From NCBI GenBank assembly GCA_023474155.1, contig JAMCYJ010000015.1, positions 1 to 25,194 on the forward strand: a stretch of 25,194 nt of DNA, written 5' to 3'. The notes under the pieces were generated by a model that saw only the letters and a program-made list of their open reading frames with translations, ran no database searches and was not told where the DNA came from. Positions 1 to 7,467 of the stretch are shown in pieces. The first letter of the stretch is position 1. Each line of letters opens with the position of its first letter. Made by a program: the position numbers and the translations under genes. The stretch comes from Candidatus Martarchaeota archaeon. Lineage in GTDB: Archaea > Micrarchaeota > Micrarchaeia > Micrarchaeales > Micrarchaeaceae.

Positions 1-101
1 ATTTTTGTTTTTCGCAATTTCGGGAATTTGCCTTTAACCGATTCCAGCAGCCCGCTGATTTCAGGGTCATTGAAAAGACCTATACGCCTTTCTATAGCCA
101 T
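1..101 (-). CDS. Partial CDS, N-terminus of an unrecognised protein
   Basis: An ATG at 101 opens a frame that stays open to the left edge (33 codons). It lies 64 bases downstream of the EF-1alpha stop on the same strand. The peptide begins MAIERRIGLFNDPEISG and becomes Lys/Arg-rich (KFPKLRKTK). It does not resemble uS10, the usual archaeal neighbour of EF-1alpha, and I do not recognise it. No clear ribosome binding site precedes the ATG. With only 101 bases visible, the open frame could be chance. Confidence 0.35.
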   Translation of the reverse strand, partial: MAIERRIGLFNDPEISGLLESVKGKFPKLRKTK

Positions 102-165
102 TCAAGCACTATTGGATTTTCGCAGTATGCCGCGGCTGCATGGAAACAGCAGACTTTATCCTTTA

Positions 166-1437
166 TCAAGCCTGCTTCTTCGTTATCTCAAGGATTACTC
201 CTGCGCCGATTGTTTCTCCCATGTCCCTTATCGCGAATCTTCCGAGTTGCGGGAATTCTGAGAACTTTTCAGCGACTATTGGCTTTGTCGGCCTTATTTT
301 TATTATCGCGATGTCCCCTGTCTTTATCGTTGCTGGATTCTTCTCAAGGGTCTGGCCTGTCTTTGGATCCTTCTTCTCGAGGATTTCCTCGAATACGCAT
401 GCTATCTGCGCAGTGTGTATGTGGAAAACAGGTGTGTATCCCTTTGCGATCACATTCTGGTGGTGCAGCACTATGACCTGGGCAGTGAAGTCGCTTATGA
501 CCGTCGGCGGGTTGCTTACAGGGCCGATGACGTCACCTCTCTTTATGTCCTTTTTGTCAACGTTCTTGATGTTGAATCCTACGTTGTCGCCAGGCTCTGC
601 CTTCGTCAGCTGCTTCTTGTGCATTTCAATGCTCTTGATTTCCGTCTTTATGCCGCTTGGCATGATTATGACCTGGTCTCCTGGCTTCATCACTCCTGTC
701 TCTACTCTGCCTACAGGCACTGTTCCGAATCCCGAAATGCTGAATACGTCCTGTATGGGAAGCCTTAGCGGCTTGTCCACTGGCTTTTCAGGCACGATAA
801 GGTTGTCGAGGGACTCGAGCAAGGTCGGGCCGGTGTACCAAGGCATCTTCTCGGGTTTCTTTGAAATATTGCTTCCTTCAAGCGCGGAGTAAGGTATGAA
901 TGGGACTGCGTCTGTCTTGAAACCCAGCGTCTTCAGCAGTTCTGTAACAGACTTCTTTGTAGCCTCGTATTTCTCCTGGGAGAAGTTCGCCGCATCCATC
1001 TTGTTGACTCCTACTATCAACTGCTTGATCCCGAGAACGCTCGCGAGTATCGCATGCTCCCTTGTCTGGGCCTGTATTCCGTCGACGGAACTGACGACTA
1101 GAACCGCGGCATCCGCCTGGGATGCCCCTGTTATCATGTTCTTTACGAAGTCCTTGTGGCCAGGCGCGTCGATGATTGTGAAATAGTACTTTCCAGTCTG
1201 AAAGTCTCTGTGGGCGATGTCTATTGTTATTCCCCTTTCCCTTTCCTCTTTCAATGCGTCCATTACAAAGGCGAACTCGAATGTCGGCCTGTTCAGTTGC
1301 TGCGTAAGTTCCTTGAAACGGGCTATATCTCTGTCTGTTATGACGCCTGTCTCGTATAAGAGCCTTCCGACTGTTGTTGATTTTCCGTGGTCAACGTGTC
1401 CTATAAAAATTAAGTTCATATGCGGTTTATCTGCCAT
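166..1437 (-). CDS. tuf: Translation elongation factor 1-alpha (aEF1A)
   Basis: This GTPase delivers aminoacyl-tRNA to the ribosomal A site in the cytoplasm. It has 423 residues, close to the usual archaeal length (about 425-435), so it appears complete. The G1 P-loop GHVDHGKST is at 13-21, the switch I region includes EERERGITID (about 64-73), G3 DAPGH is at 90-94 and G4 NKMD at 145-148. Beta-barrel domains II and III follow, with GFGTVPVGRVETG typical of domain II. The ATG is preceded by AGGTGA (1442-1447) at 4 bases, which supports this start. The upstream intergenic region carries AT-rich promoter-like sequence. Archaeal EF-1alpha genes are often followed by rpsJ, but here the next minus-strand frame does not look like uS10. 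Confidence 0.98.
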   Translation of the reverse strand: MADKPHMNLIFIGHVDHGKSTTVGRLLYETGVITDRDIARFKELTQQLNRPTFEFAFVMDALKEERERGITIDIAHRDFQTGKYYFTIIDAPGHKDFVKNMITGASQADAAVLVVSSVDGIQAQTREHAILASVLGIKQLIVGVNKMDAANFSQEKYEATKKSVTELLKTLGFKTDAVPFIPYSALEGSNISKKPEKMPWYTGPTLLESLDNLIVPEKPVDKPLRLPIQDVFSISGFGTVPVGRVETGVMKPGDQVIIMPSGIKTEIKSIEMHKKQLTKAEPGDNVGFNIKNVDKKDIKRGDVIGPVSNPPTVISDFTAQVIVLHHQNVIAKGYTPVFHIHTAQIACVFEEILEKKDPKTGQTLEKNPATIKTGDIAIIKIRPTKPIVAEKFSEFPQLGRFAIRDMGETIGAGVILEITKKQA

Positions 1438-1441
1438 ATTT

Positions 1442-1447
1442 TCACCT
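1442..1447 (-). promoter_or_regulatory. Ribosome binding site of EF-1alpha
   Basis: AGGTGA on the minus strand lies 4 bases before the ATG at 1437. It matches the archaeal anti-Shine-Dalgarno complement GGAGGTGAT and fixes the EF-1alpha start. Confidence 0.75.
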
Positions 1448-1603
1448 AAGGTCCAATTATTTATTCAATATTATTTTGTATTTTTAGAATTTTAAACTTT
1501 TCCGGCTATAGATTCCAACCGCTTCAGCATTGCGGAATTGCAAAATTGCCAATAGAGATTGCAAACTATGCAAGAATAGTTAATATAATTATGAAAACAA
1601 ATA

Positions 1604-1760
1604 TTTTTAAATATTGTTGTAAAATAGCCGACATGCTTCCGCGGCTTAATGCCGTAGGGTTTTACGGGAGTCAATGATCACTGCATCTGCAGGACCTTGT
1701 GAATTTCAAGGCCGCAGAGCATCATATAATCCACAAACATCCTGAATTGTCCGTATATTT
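1604..1760 (+). ncRNA. Candidate structured RNA in the EF-1alpha / vapBC intergenic region
   Basis: This lies in the 428-base stretch between the EF-1alpha start and the vapB start, which holds no convincing protein gene. A TATA-like TTTTTAAATATT (about 1604-1615) is followed about 25 bases later by GC-richer, fold-prone sequence. One hairpin pairs CCGCGGC (1639-1645) with GCCGT-A-GG (1651-1658), with one bulge. A competing hairpin pairs CCGTA (1652-1656) with TACGG (1663-1667). A longer stem pairs 1686-1699 with 1707-1718: TCTGC, GG and CCTTG against CAAGG, CC and GCAGA, with two bulged A's. It is not recognisable as tRNA, RNase P RNA, SRP RNA or a clean C/D-box RNA. Strand and ends are guesses. 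Confidence 0.3.
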
Positions 1761-1833
1761 TTACACTTTATGATTATAAAATTAAGAAAAGACAGTAATA
1801 AGTCCCCCCCCCGAATAAAATCAAAATTACAAA

Positions 1834-1847
1834 CATTTAAATATTTA
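1834..1847 (+). promoter_or_regulatory. TATA-box promoter of the vapBC pair
   Basis: The TTTAAATATTT core is centred about 25 bases before the ATG at 1866, the usual TATA-to-start distance in archaea. Transcription would therefore start at or next to that ATG, giving a leaderless mRNA and arguing against the alternative ATG at 1857. Confidence 0.55.
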
Positions 1848-1865
1848 ATTATGTAAATGTATATT

Positions 1866-2108
1866 ATGTCAACTACAACTATAACTATAAACGTCGATGA
1901 GAAGGTCGCATCCGGATTAAGGAAGAGGGCGGCAATGATCTACGGCAAAAAAAAGGGATCGATAGGGAAGGCAGTGACGATTGCAGTGCAGAAGTGGCTT
2001 GAGCGGACCGAAAAGGACGTCAATGTGGAGGCTATAAGCCTATTGGAGAAAGGATTCAAGTTAGGCGGGATCAAAGATAAAGAGAGGGATGCATGGCATG
2101 AAAGATAA
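1866..2108 (+). CDS. vapB: VapB-type antitoxin (ribbon-helix-helix-like)
   Basis: A basic protein of 80 residues, beginning MSTTTITINVDEKV. The N-terminal beta strand (TITINVDEKVASGLRKRAA) followed by two predicted helices fits the ribbon-helix-helix-like antitoxins paired with archaeal VapC toxins. The acidic C-terminal tail (KERDAWHER) would contact the toxin. An in-frame ATG at 1857 would add three residues, but TATA spacing favours 1866. The gene overlaps the downstream PIN-domain toxin start by 11 bases, the usual arrangement for translational coupling. Such antitoxins generally neutralise the toxin and autorepress the operon, which is family knowledge. Family assignment rests on pattern and neighbour. 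Confidence 0.8.
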   Translation: MSTTTITINVDEKVASGLRKRAAMIYGKKKGSIGKAVTIAVQKWLERTEKDVNVEAISLLEKGFKLGGIKDKERDAWHER

Positions 2109-2535
2109 CCTTTTCTTTGATACCTCTGTGCTGGTGTACGCCTTTGATTATACAGAGTATGAGAAGCAGAAGCCAAGCAAAAGATATGTCGAAGCGGTGT
2201 TCGAAGGAAAAAACAAAGGGGTAATTTCTAACCAGGTATTGGCAGAGCTCTTCAATGTGCTTACAAGACATGTCACATCGCCGCTCAGTAAAGAGATAGC
2301 GAGGAATATAGTGGATGATTTCATACTTTCAGAACACTGGGAAAAGATAAATTATACCCATATTACATTAAGAAAAGCAATGCAGACATCAAGACAATCT
2401 AATGTGCAACTTTGGGATTCCCTCATCGCCGAAACGATGAAGGAGAACGAAGTAACAAAGATACTTACTGAAAACATTAAAGATTTTGGGAGGATAGCCG
2501 GGATAACTACAGTCAATCCATTCGCCAAGGCATAG
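2098..2535 (+). CDS. vapC: VapC-type PIN-domain ribonuclease toxin
   Basis: A 145-residue PIN-domain endoribonuclease, the toxin half of a type II toxin-antitoxin pair. The acidic catalytic set is visible: D8 in FFDTS, E50 in QVLAELFNV, D107 in QLWDSLIAE, and D129 in the terminal T-x-N-x-x-D-F motif (TENIKDF). VapC enzymes are Mg-dependent nucleases that cut tRNA or rRNA; the target here is unknown. The ATG at 2098 gives a typical N-terminus (MKDNLFFDTS); an ATG at 2089 in the same frame would add three residues. All acidic residues are present, so the toxin appears intact. No later gene shares the strand before the convergent dnaG end. Confidence 0.9.
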   Translation: MKDNLFFDTSVLVYAFDYTEYEKQKPSKRYVEAVFEGKNKGVISNQVLAELFNVLTRHVTSPLSKEIARNIVDDFILSEHWEKINYTHITLRKAMQTSRQSNVQLWDSLIAETMKENEVTKILTENIKDFGRIAGITTVNPFAKA

Positions 2536-2781
2536 CAAAATAAGGTTAAATAATAACAAGCCAAAATAAAAAGGATTTTCAAATTTTATTTCAGAAGAAT
2601 AAAACTGCATATCGAATTAAATTTGGGGATAGGGGGCGATATTGCGATAAGGATTGCAGAGGCTAACGGAAATGGAATAAAATCCGCGGCGGGAATTCTG
2701 CAAAGTTATAGAAAAGAGCAGTTTTCGCGTTTTTGGATTTAGAGGCCGCCAATCGATAATAAAGGGCGGCGGCCGCGGGCT
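2536..2781. other. Intergenic region between vapC and dnaG (convergent)
   Basis: 246 bases between two convergent genes. The vapC side is A/T-rich and may terminate transcription, but I see no clear hairpin plus T-run. A plus-strand frame of about 40 codons with only a TTG start (near 2620) ends at a TAG at about 2739. It has no ribosome binding site and is not called. Confidence 0.5.
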
Positions 2782-4266
2782 TCAGATCAGACCCGCCTCC
2801 GACGTGTAAAGCAGCACGTTTCCGTATTTCTTGGATATCTGCGCTCTTATTCCGTAGACCTGCCTTATGCTGTACCTGGTTGCTAAGTCCATCAGCCTTT
2901 GGGTGATTATTCCGTCAAAGACTATCGCGTGCACGCCTTTTGCGCTTTGAATTTCCTGCAGCAGCTGCCTTACTGGCACCTCTGAAATCAAGCTGTTATT
3001 CCTGTCATAAAGCCTTCCCCTCAGGGAGTTTTTCAGCTCTGCCAGCTCTGCAATGAAATTTGAGTTTACAACATTTTCAGATTCCTGCTCCTGCTTGCCT
3101 ATGGCAGCCTCATTTTCCTGTTTTGAATTCTCCTGTCTTGGAAAGGCCTCTTTTATCCCGTCCTCGCCTATGTCCGAATCATCGTCTATGCTGACTACGC
3201 TGATCTTCAGCGGCCGCCTTTCCGCTTCGGCAGGCTGCGCATTCGCAGCGCTTGATGTCTCCCTCAGCCTGTCCGCGATTTCCGTCGCGCTTTTCAGCTC
3301 GTCCCCGTCCTGCCTCTGCTGCTGGACAGGATTCTGCTGCTGCAGGCGCTCAAGCCTGTTTCTTTGGCCTTGGCTGAAAGCATGCCCGTAATTGGTGCTG
3401 TTGTTTTTCCTTGAATTGCTCTCCCTATTGAGCCTGTTCATAATCTGGTCTATAGGGACCTTCAGGTGCATTGCCTTTATTATCTCTTTCCTTGCAAGCT
3501 CCTCGACCTCTTTGCCGTCCGGCGCCCTTGCCACAAAATCTATATCGACTCCTCCTGTAATAAGTATCTTCGTGATCATTTCGCCGCCCCTGTCCCCGTC
3601 TACGAAAAGTACGGTGTCCTTTTCCGCAGCAAGCTTCATTATAGTGGCCGATATTTTGTTTGATGCACCTCCGACAGCAACGCAGTTTGTGATGTCATTT
3701 TTTATAAGGTTTATTACGTCCGCCCTGCCCTCGACAAGCACAACCTCATCGCTTTTGCCGACGTCCGGTCCTGCAGGCAAGCTGTCGGCGCCGTATGTCG
3801 TTATCGTGCTTTTCTTGACATCAGACTCTACCATTTCGCTGATTTCCTTGCTGTCGGGTATCTCTGTGGAAAGCAGGACCTTGATAAGGTTCTTCGCGCG
3901 CTCTATGATGTACTTCCTCTTCTCGTTTCTCGTATCCTCTACGCGAAGTATCTTGAACGCCGTCTCGAACGGCCCCACTCTATCGACAGATTCGATTGCG
4001 GCGCCGAGTATGCATGTTTCTACCCTCCCCAATGAGGAAGGAAGGAAAAGCTTTCCTGCGGTCCTGTTCGTCTGCGTGGAGAACTCGATTTCGATTCTGC
4101 CTATTTTTCCATTTCTCTGCAGTTCCCTCAAGTCGAGGTCGGTGCCAAGCAGGCCCTCTGTCTGCCCGAATATTGCTCCTATTATATCAGGCTTTTCAAC
4201 ATTTCCGTTTATCTCAAAATCCGCCTCTACAATATACTTTACTATGTCTATGTATTTTTTTCCCAT
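2782..4266 (-). CDS. dnaG: Archaeal DnaG-type primase (Toprim domain)
   Basis: A 494-residue archaeal DnaG. In archaea this family is associated with RNA primer synthesis and with the RNA exosome (family knowledge). The Toprim domain shows EGRADV (179-184) and VDGDRGG (222-228), carrying the metal-binding acidic residues. The N-terminal region (IGAIFGQTEGLLG) and the C-terminal domain (about 390-494; VFDGIITQRLMDLATRYSIRQ) match the family. Between them is a Gln/Glu/Ser-rich, probably disordered linker (about 290-385), making the protein somewhat longer than many archaeal DnaGs. The ATG at 4266 is chosen because GGAG lies 7 bases upstream; a TTG at 4284 extends the frame but lies before that ribosome binding site. 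Confidence 0.96.
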   Translation of the reverse strand: MGKKYIDIVKYIVEADFEINGNVEKPDIIGAIFGQTEGLLGTDLDLRELQRNGKIGRIEIEFSTQTNRTAGKLFLPSSLGRVETCILGAAIESVDRVGPFETAFKILRVEDTRNEKRKYIIERAKNLIKVLLSTEIPDSKEISEMVESDVKKSTITTYGADSLPAGPDVGKSDEVVLVEGRADVINLIKNDITNCVAVGGASNKISATIMKLAAEKDTVLFVDGDRGGEMITKILITGGVDIDFVARAPDGKEVEELARKEIIKAMHLKVPIDQIMNRLNRESNSRKNNSTNYGHAFSQGQRNRLERLQQQNPVQQQRQDGDELKSATEIADRLRETSSAANAQPAEAERRPLKISVVSIDDDSDIGEDGIKEAFPRQENSKQENEAAIGKQEQESENVVNSNFIAELAELKNSLRGRLYDRNNSLISEVPVRQLLQEIQSAKGVHAIVFDGIITQRLMDLATRYSIRQVYGIRAQISKKYGNVLLYTSEAGLI

Positions 4267-4340
4267 AAAATCTCCGTTGTTCAAATTTCAAAAATAGGCG
4301 AACAAGGAAATTACAGCGTATTTGTTAGCGCAGTGCAGCA

Positions 4341-4466
4341 TTATGCTGTGCGTAGCCTGCGCAGTCTCTTGGCTGCGCGCCTGATGTCTTCAATGCCATT
4401 GATAAGCTGGCCTAAACCTGAACCAGTTCCTGAAATGCTTAATTTATTTAATCTAACAAATATCAA
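4341..4466 (-). CDS. Possible 41-aa Arg-rich small protein
   Basis: A minus-strand frame starts at TTG 4466, preceded by AAGGAT, and ends with TAA at 4341-4343. The peptide begins MIFVRLNKLSISGTGSG and ends in a basic amphipathic-looking helix (IEDIRRAAKRLRRLRTA). It occupies the 218-base gap between the AbrB-like regulator stop and the dnaG start, on the same strand as both. The frame runs through the GC-richer part of an otherwise AT-rich spacer, which hints at coding. Against it: a TTG start, short length and no recognised family. The same DNA also forms hairpins (for example GCGCAG 4328-4333 with CTGCGC 4357-4362), so a structured RNA is an alternative. Confidence 0.3.
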   Translation of the reverse strand: MIFVRLNKLSISGTGSGLGQLINGIEDIRRAAKRLRRLRTA

Positions 4467-4585
4467 ATAATCCTTATTTGTAGCCTGTTTTTATTTTGAT
4501 TACAATAATATTATTGAATAGAAAAATATTTTAATTGTTACAAAAAATGTTACAAAAAATCAGTGCCTGTGTTGAAGGCCTTTAT

Positions 4586-5485
4586 TTATACAACTACCTT
4601 GAAAATGTTTTCTTTTACCTCTGTGACCTCCCCGTTTTCAGCAAGCAGGTAGAGAATGGCGAGTATCCCATCATGGTCAATGTTCAACTGCTTTGAAATT
4701 TCGTCGACAGGCATTTTCTTGCTGCCCATAATGCCTATTATTTTTGGCGTATTGCTTACCACGAACTTCTTCAACGCGATGTAAAATTTTCTGTTGAAGG
4801 CCCTGGTTCCGATTACTATGCCTCTTCTGATGCTTTCTTCCATTGTCTTTGAAATCTCGCTCGCATCGCTTTCATTGCTTATGACAATATAACCGTTTGC
4901 TTCAAGCGAGTTTTGCAGCGCTTTTATTTTGTTTTCCCCTACTTTCTGCGTGCCTGCATATTCTGGCGGAGGATACCTCCTTTCATCGGCCTGCGCTTCC
5001 TTTGGCGTTAATTGCGCAGGCGCTGCGATAGCGCTGCCTGCATTATTAGCCAATCTTGGATAAATATACTTTGATATGCTGTAAATCCATTCATTGTTCC
5101 TCTTTATCGGAAGCACGAATTTTTTCTTTATAAGCGATTCAAGCACTGCTTTTTCAGGTTCTGTCAGAATCTTCTGCACAGACTGCTTAGTCCTTTTATT
5201 AAATAGAAGATTATTCAGCTTTTTAAGCACGTTCATTTCAGCAGGCGCTATGCGCGCATTTTCAATGTGAGAGGCTGCGGCAACAGCAGTCGGCGCGGTT
5301 TCGCTTTTTTGGCTCGCGCTCGCTATAAAAAGCTTTGCTACATCCTCCCTCCTAGCGATCAAAAACGATTTATCGCTGTATTTTAAAAATTCCAGTTCGT
5401 CCCCGGTTTTGATGCCCATGGCCTCAATAAAATCAGACGGAAGATACAGAATTAATTTATTATTTGATTTATAGACTTTTGACAT
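4586..5485 (-). CDS. AbrB/SpoVT-like domain plus winged-helix transcriptional regulator
   Basis: 299 residues from the chosen start. Residues 1-48 (MSKVYKSNNKLILYLP, then MGIKTGDELEF) form an AbrB/MazE/SpoVT swapped-hairpin DNA-binding domain. About 85-140 (LTEPEKAVLESLIKKKFVLP) resembles a winged helix, and 248-299 (MPVDEISKQLNIDHDGILAILYLLAENGEV) is a clearer one. An Ala/Pro-rich linker (145-180) separates the parts. I infer a DNA-binding regulator; targets are unknown. The ATG at 5485 is preferred to the ATG at 5521: a TATA box at 5521-5532 would place the transcript start near 5500, downstream of the longer start, and GTGAT (5489-5493) lies just before ATG 5485. It is divergent from the NAD(P)H-hydrate gene. 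Confidence 0.75.
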   Translation of the reverse strand: MSKVYKSNNKLILYLPSDFIEAMGIKTGDELEFLKYSDKSFLIARREDVAKLFIASASQKSETAPTAVAAASHIENARIAPAEMNVLKKLNNLLFNKRTKQSVQKILTEPEKAVLESLIKKKFVLPIKRNNEWIYSISKYIYPRLANNAGSAIAAPAQLTPKEAQADERRYPPPEYAGTQKVGENKIKALQNSLEANGYIVISNESDASEISKTMEESIRRGIVIGTRAFNRKFYIALKKFVVSNTPKIIGIMGSKKMPVDEISKQLNIDHDGILAILYLLAENGEVTEVKENIFKVVV

Positions 5486-5520
5486 AAAATCACGGCAGGC
5501 AATAATGTTATAACCAAGCA

Positions 5521-5532
5521 TTTATATTTTTA
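5521..5532 (-). promoter_or_regulatory. TATA box for the AbrB-like regulator
   Basis: AAAAATATAAA on the minus strand, about 26 bases upstream of an expected transcript start near 5500. This gives a leader of about 15 bases containing GTGAT before ATG 5485, and decides the start of that gene. Confidence 0.55.
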
Positions 5533-5609
5533 AGTTCATTATTTATTTAAGCTATGAAGTTATGATTAACGGTACGGTAATTAAAAACACGATAAAATAA
5601 AACAATGCC

Positions 5610-5620
5610 TTATATAATTT
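5610..5620 (+). promoter_or_regulatory. TATA box for the NAD(P)H-hydrate repair gene
   Basis: TTATATAATTT centred at about 5615 predicts a transcript start near 5641, leaving a leader of about 14 bases before ATG 5655. It forms a divergent promoter region with the regulator gene on the other strand. Confidence 0.5.
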
Positions 5621-5654
5621 AAAGAAGGCGCAAAATATTAAAACCTGTTATAAA

Positions 5655-7214
5655 ATGGGAATAGGGCATGCCATGAAAACATTAAAGGACTTTTCAAGAT
5701 ATACAAAAGATGTTTTGAGCATTGAGGAATACAATGCGATCCTGCTTAATGCAAATGGGCTCGGATTCGACAATAAGATGCTTGTTGAAAATTCAGGCTT
5801 TGCTATTGCAAACACCCTAAGGCAGAAATACAAGGGTAGAAAAATCTGCATTGTCTGCGGAAAGGGCTATCTTGGGGCGGTGGGGCTGAGTACTGCAAGG
5901 CATTTGCTGAATTACGCAGATTTGACAGTAATCCTTTTGGACGACGGCGCCGAAATAAAAAATCAAGTGACGCTTTTTAACTACAATACATTGACCGAGC
6001 TAATTGAAATAAATTCGGTCGCTGAAAAAAACATATCTGATTTCCCCGGCATGCTGAGTAGAAACGATATTATAGTTACCGCGATAATAGGCAATGGCCT
6101 GAAAGGAAGGCTTTCAAAATTCATGCTGGCGGTCGTCGGTATGGTGAATGACGCGAAAAAAAATACCATATGCATCGACACACCAACAGGAATAGACCCC
6201 GATAAGGGCACAACCAACCTCGATTATATAAAGTCAAGCAGCGTTTTATGCTTATACAAGATGAAACAAGGGATAGCAAACACCATGGCTATCAAAAACT
6301 TTGCCTCAATAATAGACAGCAAGATACCTCTCTCCGCGGAATTGCTAACCGGCGACGGCGATGTTGTAATCGCCACAGAAGCGCGAAGCATCAATGCGAA
6401 CAAGTATTCCAATGGCGCGGTGCTGGTGGTCGGGGGCAGTGAAAAATACCATGGTGCCCCCATGCTCGCAGGCCTGGCAGCAGAGAATGCTCTTGCAGCA
6501 CTACGATCAGGATCAGGATACGCTACTGTGATAGTCCCAAAATCCATAGAGACAGCTGTAAAGAAGGTTTCCCCGGACATCATAGTAAATGCCGTTGATT
6601 TCCATGATTCTGACACGGTGATGAAGCGTATTATCGAAACACGGCACAACTCGCTAGTTATAGGGCCTGGCAGTGGAAAGGAAATCCAGCCAAAGCTGCT
6701 GGCGCGCATCCTGAAATATGAATCAGAAAAAGGCAATGCATGCATAATCGACGGAAACGCGATAGAGATCATTAAAGAAAACAGGAAACTATTGAATCAG
6801 AAGACAATCCTCACCCCGCATGAGGGGGAATTTCTTAAGTTGAGCGGGAGGGATCTTAAGGGCAAGGAATTCTATGAAAAGGTTGACGCAGTGATAGAGT
6901 TTGCAAAATCCATCAAATGCAATATGGTATTAAAAGGAAACAGGACAATAATAAGCAACGGGCGCCTCCTAAAAATAAATACGGCGGCCAATCCGTCTCT
7001 CGCGGTCATGGGCGCCGGCGATGTGCTGTCCGGAATTATAGGCAGCTATGCAGCAGTGCATAATAATGCATTCGAATCAGCAGTGGCAGGGGTTCGCGCG
7101 CATTCAAAGATATCCAATATACTCTTCGCTGAAAAGGGCCTCCACATTATTCCTGACGATATAATAAACGCAATCCCGAACGAGCTCAAGAAATTCGACA
7201 AGATTATAAGATAG
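5655..7214 (+). CDS. nnrD: NAD(P)H-hydrate dehydratase fused to a degenerate epimerase domain (YjeF/Nnr)
   Basis: 519 residues with the two-domain YjeF layout. The C-terminal kinase-fold domain (about 245-510) is the ADP-dependent NAD(P)H-hydrate dehydratase. It keeps GGSEKYHGAP (260-269), GPGSG (337-341), LTPHEGEF (386-393) and NPSLAVMGAGDVLSG (446-460) with the catalytic Asp at 456. It should convert S-NAD(P)HX back to NAD(P)H. The N-terminal domain (about 20-235) is the NAD(P)HX-epimerase type and keeps DTPTGIDPDKG (175-185), but its glycine loop reads GKGYLGAVG (69-77) instead of the usual GxGNNGGDG. The usual Asp of the VDALxGTG motif is Thr (VTAIIGNG, 141-148). The epimerase half therefore looks inactive. 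An in-frame ATG at 5673 is an alternative start. Confidence 0.93.
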   Translation: MGIGHAMKTLKDFSRYTKDVLSIEEYNAILLNANGLGFDNKMLVENSGFAIANTLRQKYKGRKICIVCGKGYLGAVGLSTARHLLNYADLTVILLDDGAEIKNQVTLFNYNTLTELIEINSVAEKNISDFPGMLSRNDIIVTAIIGNGLKGRLSKFMLAVVGMVNDAKKNTICIDTPTGIDPDKGTTNLDYIKSSSVLCLYKMKQGIANTMAIKNFASIIDSKIPLSAELLTGDGDVVIATEARSINANKYSNGAVLVVGGSEKYHGAPMLAGLAAENALAALRSGSGYATVIVPKSIETAVKKVSPDIIVNAVDFHDSDTVMKRIIETRHNSLVIGPGSGKEIQPKLLARILKYESEKGNACIIDGNAIEIIKENRKLLNQKTILTPHEGEFLKLSGRDLKGKEFYEKVDAVIEFAKSIKCNMVLKGNRTIISNGRLLKINTAANPSLAVMGAGDVLSGIIGSYAAVHNNAFESAVAGVRAHSKISNILFAEKGLHIIPDDIINAIPNELKKFDKIIR

Positions 7215-7382
7215 CGCGCTCGCTTCAAAAATCAGAAAAAATAAATAGTTAAATACCAGAATAATATTTATTATTTAAATATGCGTGGAATTGAAATAAC
7301 TGCCAGGATAACACGGCTGTATCTGAATTTCAAAGCAACTCCGCGCGCAATGCAGTATAACCTTTGTTCCAAGCCAAATATT

Positions 7383-7400
7383 AAAAAGGTTTTAAATATT
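7383..7400 (+). promoter_or_regulatory. BRE/TATA promoter of the eS26-like gene
   Basis: A purine-rich element runs directly into a TATA box (AAAAAGGTTTTAAATATT). Nearly the same string occurs at 7741-7760 before the next gene, so this looks like the strong-promoter consensus of the organism. It predicts a transcript start near 7420 and a leader of about 48 bases to ATG 7468. Confidence 0.55.
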
Positions 7401-7467
7401 GGTAGTCTCTATAATAAGTGTAAGTTTTGCACGAAAAGAAAAATGGCGATTGCAAAAAGTGGATGAA

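Noticed and set aside
140..892. 250-codon plus-strand frame inside the EF-1alpha gene
   Set aside because: Antisense shadow of a certain gene; long because of the codon bias of the real frame.
1492..1674. 60-codon minus-strand frame upstream of EF-1alpha
   Set aside because: Low-complexity, Cys/Tyr/Asn-rich translation of AT-rich DNA, without ribosome binding site or family resemblance; it overlaps the candidate structured RNA.
1620..1700. tRNA gene in the EF-1alpha upstream region
   Set aside because: Hairpins are present, but there is no GGTTCRAATCC-type T-arm, no matching 7-base acceptor stem and no CCA context.
2600..2740. About 40-codon plus-strand frame downstream of vapC
   Set aside because: No ATG or GTG start (TTG only), no ribosome binding site, and no family resemblance.
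3392..4297. 301-codon plus-strand frame opposite dnaG
   Set aside because: Antisense shadow; dnaG on the other strand has all family motifs.
7281..7466. 61-codon plus-strand frame upstream of the eS26-like gene
   Set aside because: It runs through the promoter of the next gene and has no recognisable domain; its ATG sits directly at AT-rich promoter-like sequence. Probably chance.
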